The translations under genes and the position numbers were made by a program. DNA of 64,000 bases from assembly GCF_051622035.1 (NCBI RefSeq), contig NC_135355.1:8184501-8248500 (forward strand), written 5' to 3'. Below, one piece after another: positions 36,126-50,935 of the stretch; the first letter of the stretch is position 1, and each line of letters starts with the position of its first letter. The notes beneath the pieces are model-generated. The model saw only the letters and a list, made by a program, of their open reading frames with translations, did not search any database and had not been told where the DNA came from. The DNA comes from Arctopsyche grandis. Its lineage: Eukaryota; Arthropoda; Insecta; Trichoptera; Hydropsychidae.

Positions 36126-39100
36126 TTAAATTTCACAGTCATTTGGTTTATTAAAAGTACAGTTCGAAGTATTTTTGTTAAAATAAGTATCTAAATCACA
36201 TATAAATACCATATCTAGCACTTGCAAAGAACTTTTTCCAGGTGTGCACATATGAAACGTCCTACAATTCGTTTTGTCAGGATAAAATTTATAATATTTT
36301 TTACCACTACACAAATGCTTCTCATTTAAATTCACTATATGTACGGTACTTAAGTTATACTTTTTTATTTCATGATGAACAGTGTTGCTTGTAGTAGACA
36401 ATGAAAAACCGGCAGTGGTTGTTTCAATTTTCACAAAATCTAGTGTTGTTTTCGCTACATTATTTTCTGTTGTTAATTCTACCTTGTTGGAATAAATATT
36501 GTGTTTATCGACGTTTATATTCGCCCCACTTGGAATTTTTAATTTATTTGTTGTAAATGGCTCCAAAGAAACCGCAGAGGTGGTTTTTATTTCTGAAGAT
36601 TCTGTAGATTGATTAAGCAATTCTTCCTCAGAACTGACTTCATGGTATACTAACGGTTCATAGTTATCATCTACGTAGTCTGGTGGAATCCAATGGCTGG
36701 GTTCACTTACAGTTTCAATAGATGAGCTTTTGTTGAAATTGTCATTAGGTAATTTTTCAATATTGCTAATTTTTTTTGGAGCCGGCTGGGTAACTGTTTT
36801 TAATAATGGAAGAGAAGTTTCTATATCAGTAGTTGGTTTTGTCATCGGTACTATTACTTCGGTTGATTTAGCTGCCACGTCATATTTGTAAACTTTTATT
36901 ATTGTCTGTCTTTTTGGTCTTTTTGCAGCCTTTATTTTCCCTGTTTTGCTTCTTTTATTTCTTCCTTTTTTCAATTTTGGCACATCTAAGAAGAATGGGT
37001 CAAGCAAAACATCCGATTCTTTGTACTCATCATAATTTGTCGGAACTAGTGGCTTAACGTCATGGACGATATTACCCACTGAAAAGTTCAATTTCTTGCC
37101 ATTGCTGTCACTCACAGAAGCACTGGCAGTTACGATGACTCTGGGTAAACTTTTCGTATAATTATTGTTTCTTGTAGCCCATGTGTTGTAGTATGGAGTT
37201 GGCGTTGTGACTTTTTCTTTCTCAAAGTTTGTTGATGTATCATTTGGTTCATATTTATTAGATTCTTGACTTCTTTTATGATCAAAATGATGAGACAAGT
37301 CGTGATGTATGAATGGATAATTTGGAGTTAGTTTATCAAACTCGTATTCATTTTCTAGTGATATTTCATGCCGTTCTGATGATTGGTAACTTTGAAAAGG
37401 TTTAGACATTTGATTAGTCGGTTTGACACTAAGTTGGGATTGGGTAGACTGTATTGGCTTGAATCCTTGTGGAGTTAAGGACGGTTTAGGAAAACTGAAA
37501 TATAAGGGCTCTTTTTGTCGTTTTGGTGTTGAAAGTCCGGGATGACCTGTTGGAACTTGACTTTGCGTATTTGGTGGAATCAATGGGATTCTTTTTGGAG
37601 AGTTGAAAGATTGGTAGTTATTGAAATTGGACGACTTGTCCACATAAGACTTTGGTGTCGAACTTGATATGTATGATTTGTTAATGGGAGAGTTAACTTT
37701 TCTTGTGCCAGACGTTTTAGATATACCTCCACCGACATGTGTAGTAACAGTTACATGAGAATTTTGACCATCGTTTGAATATGACTGTTGCTGGAACGAA
37801 ATTGCAGGAGTTTTATGGTTAAAATCTTGTTTATTATGATGATAAATAAAGTCTTCCGGGCTAAATATTTGTGAATTATCTTCTGTGTTGGTGGGTTTTG
37901 GATTATTGTTTACGTTACTTTGCGTGACATAGTTTACAAATTGATTATTTTTAGTGCCCAATGGTGGTGGTAGCGGTTTTTGAACTTGAGAATCATCATA
38001 ATGTGTATGAACACCTTTGGATGAATCCTCTTTCATTTGATTTGATGTTTTATTTGGTTCGTCCACATGAAGGTTGTCATCTATTAGGTCGTATTCATCA
38101 CCATCGTTCTCGTCTTCATGTAGTGAGTGATAGTCTTGAATCGTGGTCTGATAGAATGTTGGCTTTGATGTTGTGTAGTAAGTTTTGGTCGTCGTCGTTG
38201 TGGGACGTTTTGTGGTTGTGGTAGTTGTAGTGGTGGTAGTTGTGCTAGTTGTTGTTGTCTTTGGCGTTGTGGAGGTTTCTTCATAATTGTCATCTTCATA
38301 GTCATCTTCGCTACCATTTTCTACATCATCATCATCTGTGTTTAAAAGTTAAAATTACATCAATAAGATATTTAAATACTGATTGGATGTGTAATCAGAC
38401 TTATTTTACCGTCAATTTCTGCCTTTATTAAGGGAGGTGCAGTGTTTCCATAAAGTTCTAAATTAAGACTATAGAAGTGTTCAGATTTGCTACAGTCGAC
38501 TTCATCAACTCTCTCGCAAACTCTTGTTTCCTGATGAAATAAAAAAAAAATTAAAAAATAGTTGCATCTGAATGAGTAATTCTATTTTTATACATACTTG
38601 ATCGAACACTGTGCCATTTAGGCATAGGAACTTAATATCCATAGGCTCTTCTAGTTGCCCTATGGTGCAAACATGGAACATTTGACAGTCCGTTTCCAGA
38701 TCTGCATAATATCCGCCGATTACTTTTCCAGCACAGGAAAAGTTTGTCTCGGGAAGATTATCAAAGTCTAAGTACTGAAAAATGGTAGAATCATAAATAT
38801 GAATATATTCTATTTTTTTCTATTATCGGGTCCTGTACCAAGCCTGGGCAGATTTTGACGATCGGGTGAATTTTCAATTTTAATAGAATCAAAAAGGTTA
38901 CTTTATCTTCATTTCATATATATATATATATCTCGCATTACCGTGAATTAAATATTTGTGAATATTGCAGTGTAGTCAATGGTAACAAATAAAATATCGA
39001 AATAAACATTATTCAATGTGTACCAAAGGTCTATAAAAAGAAATAGTCAGTCATTGGTAAACCACGATCGACACATTGCCCATACTTTTTCTGGACAGTC

Positions 39101-39238
39101 CCATTCAATGCTATATATGTACAATACTAAAATAATAATACTTACCCCTGGTTCAGCAGCATAAGAGATACGAAATTCATTTTGAAAAATGAAAAGTAAA
39201 AGCCAGAGCCAGACTGAAATCAAGAAGAGACCACACAT
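36126..39238 (-). CDS. Secreted protein with two peritrophin-A (CBM14) chitin-binding domains
   Basis: Four exons on the minus strand: 39238-39146, 38774-38598, 38530-38410 and 38335-36126, 866 residues. The start at 39238 gives a classic signal peptide (MCGLFLISVWLWLLLFIF). The first domain has cysteines at about 45, 61, 67, 82, 95 and 103 with GGYYADLETDCQMFHVC and FLCLNGTVFDQ; the second at about 806, 821, 827, 843, 856 and 864 with CRTFHMC. Both follow the six-cysteine type 2 pattern that binds chitin. Between them lie an acidic stretch, a poly-Thr run (about 147-180) and a long Ser/Thr/Pro/Asn-rich region, probably glycosylated. A basic RPKRQ near residue 606 is a possible furin-like site. 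Role in cuticle or peritrophic matrix is inference. I do not recognise the exact orthologue. Confidence 0.9.
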
Positions 39239-39258
39239 GTTATATAAATCCCATAAAA

Positions 39259-41940
39259 CTTAAAGAAAATTTACAATTTTATTGTTCATTGTTCATAGAT
39301 CGTGTTTGAAACAGATAATACAACAGGAAAGATGCGTATTGAATGTGAGTGCCATAACACACCACTAACACATATGTACAGTGAGGATACACCGAATAGG
39401 TCAAACAGCTTCACTTACTTTCGCTTCTGACATTTTGATTTCATGTTTGTTGTATCTATCGAGGTTGTGAACTTGTATGTAATTGCGGAATTATTTGATT
39501 CATTAAGTAAGAAATTTAACGCGATTTTCTCGCTGAACTTTAGAAAACATTTAACTTACGTCAGTTAATCAATCAGCACAGATAACAGATGATAATACAT
39601 ATATCCTGTACAGTATTGTATGTGTGTCTTCACAATAAGATTGTGTAACTATTACAGAATATAGTACGAATGGAATAGGGAAATTTTCACTTTCTCTGTA
39701 ATGGGGCAGCGTTTGGTGCCAATTAAATTCATAAGCGAAAGGTTTTTAGATGACATTTTTGCCGTGATCATCTCTCTTTTGTGATGTATGGTGGTTGTGG
39801 AGTTATTGTATTGAGTGCTTTGGATTAACCGCCGTTTAAATTGGAGTCAGAACGAGGTCACGATCCGAACTCTGATCTCAGATTACGAAACTTTCTTTCT
39901 TGTGTAGGATCTTCGATCTAGGAAGTCGAGATTTAAATAGTACATGGTACCTATGTATGGGCCATTAGTACATTTTGTTTGTGCACAATGTGTCTGATCA
40001 TACTTATATTAGTTTCTATTGGAAATATATTCTATAAAATTGGCACATACAGATGATATAAATATGTAGTATGATAAACATTTTAGTGTTCTAGCTAATG
40101 CTGAATTTGAATAAATATTGGCAGTGTGTAGTAATCAAATAACTATTGGGTATTTTTAAATACATACCTCATTGCATGTATATATGTACATATGAATGTA
40201 CCCAATAGATTTTTTAAGTAATCAAGTTGATACAATTTATCTAAAAGGTAAGTAACAGACTTGTGGAGTATTTGGAGTAGAAAATTTTTAATAATAACTA
40301 ACCTTGTAATGCTGACATTACACGAGGACCAAGCATTTTTACTTTTAATCCTACCCCTTTATGTCGCATCTGAAACAAGCAGAATTATAATTATTAGGTT
40401 ATATTTAAAATGATAAAATTTGGAATATCAAAATTTCGGTTGATATTTATCTCTACATAAGATGTCTTTAAGAAGAACATATGTATGTATGTATGTATAT
40501 GTTGGTTAACTTTTATTATTAACATATTTGAAACATTTCAAAATTTCTGCTGGTATTACAGTTTAAAAGTTGAATAACCGTGTATGGTGATTAGTTTATG
40601 AGGAATGCAATTGTGGGTGGATGGCAATCTTTCAACATGGCAATTGCATTTAATGCTTATGGAAGATTGTAAGTCATGCATTGGAATTTTGATTGTGTCT
40701 TGTTATCTCAAATTACAAGTTTTTTTGTACATATATACATACATAGAGTAGTAGTATCTTTTTATTTTTGAGTCGAATATTTGAATTATTTGATTAGAAT
40801 AGTTTTCCAATAGAACTATTATAATCAAAGTTCAGTTATTCTATTAAAAAATTTATAAAACTAAATAAGACTCGACTAAATCAACTCTGTGAGTTGTAAC
40901 TTTAAACACCCCTTTGAATTGAAATTAAATTAAACGTCTTATTCCAAAAACCAATCATCTTACTTTGAGCAAACAACTGTTATTTCAATAATCATATATA
41001 TAATATCGCTATTCTGTGTGTCTGTGTATTAGATAATGCTTGCCGTACTATAATAGTCGTTTCGGTTCGACATACATATGTACATATGTATGTCATAGCT
41101 AAAATAATGGCAACAAAACGTACGAATAATAATAACAAAATAAAAAAAACTTCTATATATACTGTTTTCTACCAATGTTTCCTGTAGGCTAATAGACGGT
41201 GTTAAGTCTCTGATCATTTACCGCCATCTATTTAAAAATGACAGATTTTGAGACATCGACCGAACGACACCAAGATATAGAAAAATCGCGCGATTCAAAA
41301 AACACATACATATATGTATCTCCGAATCTCGAGCCAATCAACATTTTTTATTACCAGATTCGTGTTCTCTGGGCATAGATCTATGTATAAAAAAGTCATA
41401 TCTCGTCTCTGAACCATTTTTCATGTCGAACAGTGTAATCGGTTTCTGGAATTAAACATTCACTCCATCGACATAACGATTTCATTTGTAATAATTTTTC
41501 ATATTATGATCTTGTTTACATATATGAAAATATCTTAATTTTTTTTTTACGGGCATATTGTTTTTAAAATATTATAAAAATGGTGGTTGAGACCAGGACT
41601 GCGTCTACCATATGTACAAATGTGGAACGCACACAGGCGGCCGAAATATAAAGGCGGCCAAAAGCAATGAGAGTCAAAAAAATTATATTCCATAAAAAAT
41701 ATTGTACTTTTTAAAATGCATTTAGGTTGTCTTGTTTTATATTTGTGGATTGCTGAAACAAGTTACAACTGGTAACACACCCGAACTATAATTCGGGGTA
41801 ATAACGGGATAGCAGGTATAAATTCGGTCCGTATACAGCTAGGTCTTTTATGTCCTATTATCTTTGCGACTGCCAGATGTATTTCTTCAAGGATGTTAAG
41901 TATTGGTTGGTCATCATTAAAGAGCGGACCCAGAGCGCGC
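39259..41940. other. AT-rich flank upstream of the chitin-binding gene
   Basis: Apart from the candidate exon at 40303-40369, only simple TACATATGTA-type sequence is seen. A promoter for the chitin-binding gene should lie here but no motif is convincing. Confidence 0.4.
40303..40369 (-). CDS. Candidate upstream exon of the chitin-binding gene
   Basis: On the minus strand, TTGTTTCAG precedes and GTTAGT follows a 67-bp open stretch that begins ATGCGACAT and reads MRHKGVGLKVKMLGPRVMSA. Its phase-1 end would splice to an acceptor at 39258 (CTTTAAG) and stay in frame through LWDLYN to the Met at 39238. This would be an alternative longer N-terminus. There is no homology support, and the signal peptide downstream works without it. 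Confidence 0.3.
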
Positions 41941-41941
41941 T

Positions 41942-42026
41942 GTTCATTGTTCACATTATGTAAATGCATTGTTAAAGGTTTGCCGAACCTTTTTTACAAA
42001 GCATTTACAATAATGGAACAATAGAC
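41942..42026 (-). mobile_element. Detached LINE 3' tail
   Basis: TAAATGCATTGTTAAAGG, TTTGCCGAACC and GGAACAATAG match 62769-62850, the sequence just after the reverse-transcriptase stop codon of the LINE at 62853-63630. A severely 5'-truncated insertion is the simplest reading. Confidence 0.75.
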
Positions 42027-42221
42027 GGCGCGCTTCCGGTCCTACCTCTAGTCATCAGAACAAAGATGTGGAATTGGGGGGTCAAAATACTATATTTTCA
42101 TGAATGAACTTGAAATCGTTCAGTCTCTCTTGTCGTCTGGTCCTGTTCATAACTAAAAATTTTGGTTTTGTGTGTTTTTCTGGTTAATTTTTATTGTGAT
42201 TACAATTTTCAACACTATATT

Positions 42222-42807
42222 AATCACAGTGATCGATTCTGAGTTCGAATCAGTCAAAATATGCTACAAATATCATTGCAGTTGAGCACAAAATCTGCCA
42301 CACAATACAGGCCTTTCATACCATTTCGTAGGAACGGCAAGCCGGCGTCAAAACGGTCAGAGAAAACAAATGGACTATGACTGTCATTGACTCATTGCTC
42401 ATCCCACCATTGTTCATTATATAATGTTGTGTTATGTTTTTCTTTATTATTTTTGTAAAAATAATATTTTGAAAGAAATTTTGCCAGCACCGTAATCCCG
42501 GTATTCAGACTAGTTTCAGCACCGGGATTTACGGTACCAGAAGACACCGGGATCCCGGGATTGGAAGCCTTAGTACAAACTATTTGTAAAAAAACGAATC
42601 AATCTATCAAAGTGATGGTTTTTACTTTATTTGATTACATTAAAGGATGTATTTTATCTAATCTTAGAAATCTAGAAATGGATGCAAACCGAAAATTAAA
42701 AGAATGTAGCCAAACTCTCAAACCAAGAACGCCAAAATATTTTTTGCGTGAAATATCAGGAGAGTTTGCAAAATGCAATTGAAAGATTTTGAAATATGAA
42801 AATATGC

Positions 42808-42861
<54 letters not shown>

Positions 42862-42975
42862 TTTTTGTTATACATTTGATTTTCCGGTGCTAGCACTGGG
42901 ATCTCGGGATTGGGAATTCCTAGCACCGCAATACCGGTGCTGAAGTAATCTTTCGGGATTGGAAGCACTATTATA
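42222..42975. mobile_element. Two fragments of the 5894-type hAT element in opposite directions
   Basis: 42482-42571 matches the right end of the 5894 element (CAGCACCGTAATCCCGG ... GGGATTGGAAGCCTTA). 42572-42974 matches its left end in reverse (ACTATTTGTAAAAAAACG ... CGGGATTGGAAGCACTA), with a (TA)n run at 42814-42852. Together they are a rearranged pair, not one intact copy. Confidence 0.8.
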
Positions 42976-42986
42976 TGTATATACAC

Positions 42987-43075
42987 AGTGGCGGACTGGG
43001 ACTGAAATCAGTGCATGCCAGCAGTCAAAGGGGGCCCACCCAGGGTTAAAAAAATTTGTCCCCCCCCTCCATATA
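42987..43075 (+). mobile_element. hAT-type terminus, single end
   Basis: CAGTGGCGGACTGGGACTG followed by GGGGGCCCACCCAGGG has the look of a common insect hAT end. A possible eroded partner lies near 44690 (GGGGAGGGGGCCCC). Not proven. Confidence 0.4.
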
Positions 43076-43499
43076 ACATTTTCTTCTTTCCATCATGCTA
43101 AAAAATAAATAAAATTAAAAAAAATGGGAATAAACAAATTTAGGTACAAGAAAAATGGCAAAAGCAAAATAGATCCATAAATTACATTGTATATTTCGTT
43201 TTAACCCTTGTCCTAGGTAAGAATGCAAAATTGAATATTTTTAAAAAAAATCTTTTTTATCATATATCAGAATAAAAATGGAAAATATTCTTTGCATACA
43301 CCTTATTATAAAAAATAAACTTATTTTTGAAAAAATAATTATAAAAAAATATTATGTAAAAACCGAAAAAAGCGCCGCAGGCGAAAAATTTTTTCCAAAA
43401 ATCTTCACATGGTCAACAAAAATCGAGCATCAAACTGTGTCACTAAAAAACTATCAATTAACTTAATTTCTACCGACTGTCTTTTCACTTTATCTATGT

Positions 43500-43650
43500 A
43501 CGTAATAACAATAGATAAAGTTTTGCGATAATGCGAAAATTCGAACTCAGAATGAATTACTGATCACGTTTACATAATATAGAAAAATGTGTGCGGCTCT
43601 GTGTGTCTGAGTGTGTGTTTCTGTGTGTCTTTTTTTATTTTATATATGTA
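43500..43650. repeat. Dispersed repeat piece
   Basis: GATAATGCGAAAATTCGAACTC ... ACTGATCACGTTTACATAATATAG resembles the reverse of 6510-6600 and matches 21995-22090. 43650-44590 otherwise holds AT-rich sequence with no gene. Confidence 0.5.
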
Positions 43651-44699
43651 TGTATATGTATATATAAAATTATTTTTATCTCAACCGGAAGTAGTACTTT
43701 TACCCTATAAGATCGAGGAATTTTTTTTTTCTCGGAAACTTTTCGACGTATTGAACTTACATTTCATATCTATAATTATAAACCTAATGCCAAGTTATAT
43801 ATAAAATTTCGGAAACACCCGTTAACCGAAAGTGACAGTTTACTCCTGTTGGAGTTTACCGGATTTTTCTTTCAATATTTTAATCGACCCTTTAAATATG
43901 TCTGCTCTTTACGATTTTATGTATAATTCCTTGTATCAATGTGATAAAATATAATAAAAAAAAAATCATTAAATTTAATTAACCAGAAATGGGATTTTTT
44001 CCTCTTAAAAAAGTCAAAATTTTTTTTTACCACATCCCCTGAACGTATCAAGCTAAAAATTTATATTTGTATTCTTTATGTACTAAATTTGATAAGGTTT
44101 TGGTCAGAAAGCAATTTTTTGGACCGAATTCGTTACATTAAATCCATCTCATTCGTTGTTTTGTGAGAGAATGGACGTCTGCAAATACATAAAATAAAAA
44201 TACGAGAAATAAAATCATTTGTGATTGAACCGATTCAGTAAAATATTAATTTAAAATCTTTCTTGAAAATAAAAATATACGAACTTTCGGAAAAATAATC
44301 GTTACACATCTGTTTTTGAGACAAAATAAAGTAAAGGGGACCTTTCTAACGATTCACTCCTTAGGATGAACAATTTCTAAGAATTTTACCCAAGGCATAC
44401 CACTTAAAAACGAAAATACACTTGCTTTGAAATAATAATTTTGTTTTTTTCAAAGCACATAGCAGCGATTATTTTATTAGTTACCCAAAAGTAACATATG
44501 TACATAAGAAATAAACGTAGCATTCATAGATCCATAGTATCTCATTAATCATTAAATTCATAATATTTTCTAAATTCACACTATTCCTTAATTTAGGGGG
44601 GCGAGTGCCCCCCTATGCCCCCCCCAAATTACATCCCTGAAAAAAATGCATAATATTTTCAATTAATGTTAATCGAAAATCGGGATTTTGGGGAGGGGG

Positions 44700-45026
44700 C
44701 CCCTATCCTATATTACTATATACATGGATGTGTCTAGATTAGGAATAGATTTTATATTCGGAAACTGTTTAAAATTGTGTATTAAATCTTACTATATCGT
44801 CGAAGTATAATTAAATGTTATTTTGAAAGTATGAAGTAAATTTAAATCGCTGGTTGATGATGAATCGTCCTATCAAAATTGTTGTAAGCAATTCAGTTTA
44901 TATTATTCACGGAAATAATATATCGACGATATAGTAAGATTTAATACACAATTTTAAACAGTTTCCGAATATAAAATCTATACCTAATCTAGACACATCC
45001 ATGTATATAGTAATATAGGATAGGGG
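44700..45026. mobile_element. Foldback with 104-bp near-perfect arms
   Basis: 44700-44803 and 44923-45026 are reverse complements with about one mismatch (CCCCTATCCTATATTACTAT at the outer tip, ATATCGTCGA at the inner). The 119-bp spacer has no feature. Right flank is a long (TA)n run. Confidence 0.92.
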
Positions 45027-45038
45027 AAATTTTATATG

Positions 45039-47175
<2,137 letters not shown>

Positions 47176-47445
47176 AGGATAGAGTAAAGAGATTGAAGAC
47201 AATGAAGAAATTGAAATGGCAATGGATGGGCCACGTGGCTTGAAGAATGGACAAATTAAATTCTATAATGGTACCCGAGAGAATGCGAAAGGGTAAAAGA
47301 AAGACCGCAGGAAAGATGGGTAGACGAAATTAGGTAAATGTGTGGAGTGAGATGGATGAGAGTTGCGCAAAAAAGAAACGAGTGGAAGCGTGTTAGAGAA
47401 GCCTTCATCCAGCAGTGGATGGTGAGCGGCTGTAGATGATGGTGA
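47176..47445 (+). pseudogene. RTE-like LINE 3' end fragment
   Basis: Matches 50640-50930 (TTGAAATGGCAATGG, GGCCACGTGGCT, GAAAGATGGGTAGACGAAATTAGG, GTGTGGAGTGAGATGGATG, CAGCAGTGGAT). Frameshifted and 5'-truncated. Confidence 0.8.
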
Positions 47446-50400
47446 TGATATCAGAAAATTATGTCACACTACAGTGTAAACGTATACATGTATACATACG
47501 TAGGCATGTGTGTATGAATCTGACATGAAAATGCATCAGATAACACTTGAGAATGGTCAGATAAACTTTTTCCAGTATGGTTTATTACACAGAAGACTTT
47601 ATAATAGATTTTTATGAAGGTTGTATCTGGAATTCCACTATTTAAGTCCTATTCAGAATATACATATACATATGAGGAGAGCTATTCTTCATCTTAAAGA
47701 AAAATAAAGCAAATGCTTGGTTAGTATACAAAAGGATACAATAAACCACGATATGACCTATTCTAAAGGATTAATCAAAGGATCTATTAATTTATCCAAT
47801 TTTCTTTCATATATCGATTCAAAATATTTAAGTATGGTAATTAGTTGTACAATTAAGAGATGACTAACCAATTTATAGACATTTGGGTAAGTATGCAATA
47901 TTAATTCAAGACACTCTCTTATTTTTGTTAGTCAACAGAATGACAGTTTTGGAGATGAAAATTAAAATCTTAGTCGTGTTTTTTTTAAAGCAAACCCAAT
48001 GCGAGAAGTCATGAATAATTAATCGATATGCAAATATGGTTGCGAACGTAATGTCGGAAAATCTATTTCACTATTTCGTAAAAGTGAAAGTTTCACCACC
48101 GAATGTACAATAGTCATAATAAAAAATTTCGTCGATAACAAAGGACAGTGTTTGGCTTATAGTCAACCGTTTTGATATTAAAAATTCGATTTCAGCAATG
48201 TAAAATCATCTCTGCCAGGTACTTTCCATTTTTTCCTTCCTCTTTCTTCTCCTTCGGAACACACACACACACACACACACACATGAATATACGAGGTAAA
48301 TTCATAAAAGGCAATATGTAAATTGGGATGTTGCATACGACCGATCGCGTGTGTGCAATAACTAACGAGTGCTAAAAACAGTACGATTTGCAATACTATC
48401 ACTGAGCAATGCCAACAATGATAATTTCCTCTCCATTTGTTTTGCATGCTTTCACTGCAATATTACCTCACAGACAATGCTTGTTAAGAAGCCGATGAAT
48501 AATAAATACGCATTTACGATCTTACTCGAGATGTTTTAATTTCAATTATTTTATTCCGGGTAGTCGAGAGGATTTAATCGGGGCAATTTGATTGGTTATG
48601 GTTTCTTTGTTCGCTTCATTTGCTTGAAGTACTTCTTCAAGGTTTAGAAGATTAAATATATTAAGTTATATAAAAGTATATAGTTTTATTAAAAACAATA
48701 TACATAAGTAATAAAATTCACTATCGGTTTGAAACCGTACTTAATATTGAGAACATAGTTGGTACACGAAGAAGCAGCATTTTGAACATGTAGAAGGAGG
48801 CTTCCTACGGACATAATTTTTTCAAAAGCAGAATGAGACGAGGGGAAAATACGTGGAAAGCTCGTGTAAAACCTTTTACTGTGTGCCGAAATTGGTGCCT
48901 TAGTATGTATAGGGTTTTAGAAATTAAGTCAGAATTAGGTTGACTATCTGGTTGTCTTTAGGTTTTGTTAAATATTATTTATGTTTGTCATAGTATCTCG
49001 CGAAGCATACTATCAAATTTTTATCGTTAGATCTTGAAGACGACGTTAAAAAAACAAGAGAAATGGATATTTAAAAAAAATCGGCAGTGATTGTAACTTA
49101 GTAGCCTATTTTTGGACTTTTTGATTGTATGTATGAGTTTAAGGGAGTGACAAAAATTACGAATGAGGTACAAAAAGGAAAAAAAAAATCGAAGCCAAGA
49201 ATACATTGTGAAGAGCGCAGCTCTGTTAAATTATTGTTCCATTTATGATAGCAATAAAATATAGATAAAGTAAAATAAAAGTTGCAGCATAATAAACTAA
49301 TCCAAAGGTCACCAACAGCACAGTGCATTTCATAGGTCAAAAGTCATCATTACATTTTGATAGAAGACTGTATTTTTATATTACATTTTCAAAACATATT
49401 AAATTGTTAATGTATTAAAAGAAGAATAAAATAATTAATATTTATACATGAAGTTTTATATTTTAAATATATTACGTTACATTATTGTCGACATTAAATT
49501 TACACGAGAAATGTCTTCGACAGTAGATAATTTTTCACCTAGCATTTTCTGGCATGTAACGCTCACTTCAAGACTCAAACATTAATTATTCCCGACTTTT
49601 GCAACGGTCATACATTGAAACGTTTGCAGTTAACAGCTTTCACAGTTATTGTGTCTCTAAAGTTGGATTTACAGTGGACAAAACGAACACACTAACTCAG
49701 GTAGCCGATGGCAGTCACTAGCAATTGCAAAATTTTGTAATTGAGCTAATTGGTCTCTCTGTGTCTGTCTCTCTGAAAGAAACAACGGTCGGTTAGCAAA
49801 CTGGTGTAATTTTGCGCATTTTACTACTATCGAACGGTTATTTCACAATCGGTTGTTACCGTGAAGTCGTGTCATTATATATGATTTATAATGGCGAAAC
49901 TTTGAGATCGATCAGCGTGCAAGTCTTTTATATGCAAATCAATCGATCGTTACTCTTTATCTGGGCGCATAGTTTAATATAAAGTTTTAAAGTGTCCCAG
50001 TGATGCATTCAAGTACAAAATTGAGTGATGGCTGTTTGATCACATCGAATTCATAAGCTGTTATGCGGTTGCAAAATTTGATAATAGTTTTTTAAATGAA
50101 ATTAATTAAAAGAACATAAAGAAAATGTTATGCAAAAAGAAACATCTGTATACGACTATGGTGCGATTGCGCAGTGTTCAAATGTGAAAAAATTATAATA
50201 TATATAGCGTTTTATTTATTTATTAAATATATAGCGTTTTATTTATTTATTTGTTTCCGTGTGGAATATCTCATTGTTATAAGAGCAATAAGTTTTTAAC
50301 ACGGTTTATGTAATTTTATGTCTGTAATAACGTATGTATAAACGACATCTAAATGGAATGTCTTGCATAAATGTGGGCGTTTCATTTAATTAAAAATAAA

Positions 50401-50490
50401 TACAAATATATGAATCTATAACGTATGAATTTTGTTTTTGAATGAATTTGGACGAATGAATGTTGTTTTTAAATCAAAAATGCCACTCTG
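47446..50490. other. AT-rich non-coding DNA with a (CA)n run
   Basis: A (CA)n run of about 12 units lies at 48259-48283. No gene is seen. Confidence 0.45.
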
Positions 50491-50495
50491 CCAAT

Positions 50496-50890
50496 ATGGA
50501 TGACGTATGGATGTGAAAATTGGACATTGAACACCAAGATGCTACTCAAAGTCCAATGCACTCAAATAAGTATGGAACGCCTTATGCTCGGCATAACGAA
50601 GAAAGACAGGAAGCGAAACACGTGGGTGAAAAGTATGACAAGGGTAGTGGACATAGTGGATAGAGTAGAGAGATTGAAATGGCAATGGGCGGGCCACGTG
50701 GCTAGAAGAATGGACGAAAGGTGGACAAAACAAGTGCTAGAATGGTACCCGAGAAAATGTAAAAGGGTAAAAGGAAGACCGCAGGGAAGATGGGTAGACG
50801 AAATTAGGAAAATGTGTGGTGTGAAATGGATGAGAGTTGCGCAAAACAGAGATGAGTGGAGGCGTGTTGGAGAGGCTTTCATCTAGCAGT
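50496..50890 (+). pseudogene. RTE-like endonuclease-reverse transcriptase, C-terminus
   Basis: Open frame MTYGCENWTLNTKM ... MERLMLGITKKDRKRN ... LKWQWAGHVARRMDERW ... GRPQGRWVDEIRKM ... WMRVAQNRDEWRRVGEAFI, ending in TAG with a GATGATGATGA-like tail near 50922-50935. This is the well-known C-terminal region of an insect RTE-like LINE. It is 5'-truncated, and is the best preserved of three such copies here (others at 25735 and 47176). Confidence 0.88.
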
Positions 50891-50935
50891 GGATAGTGAG
50901 TACCTATAGAATATATGTAGATGACGATGATGATA

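Noticed and set aside
41763-41969. 68-codon minus-strand frame next to the LINE tail
   Set aside because: No recognisable motif and it overlaps the detached LINE tail; probably chance or LINE-derived.
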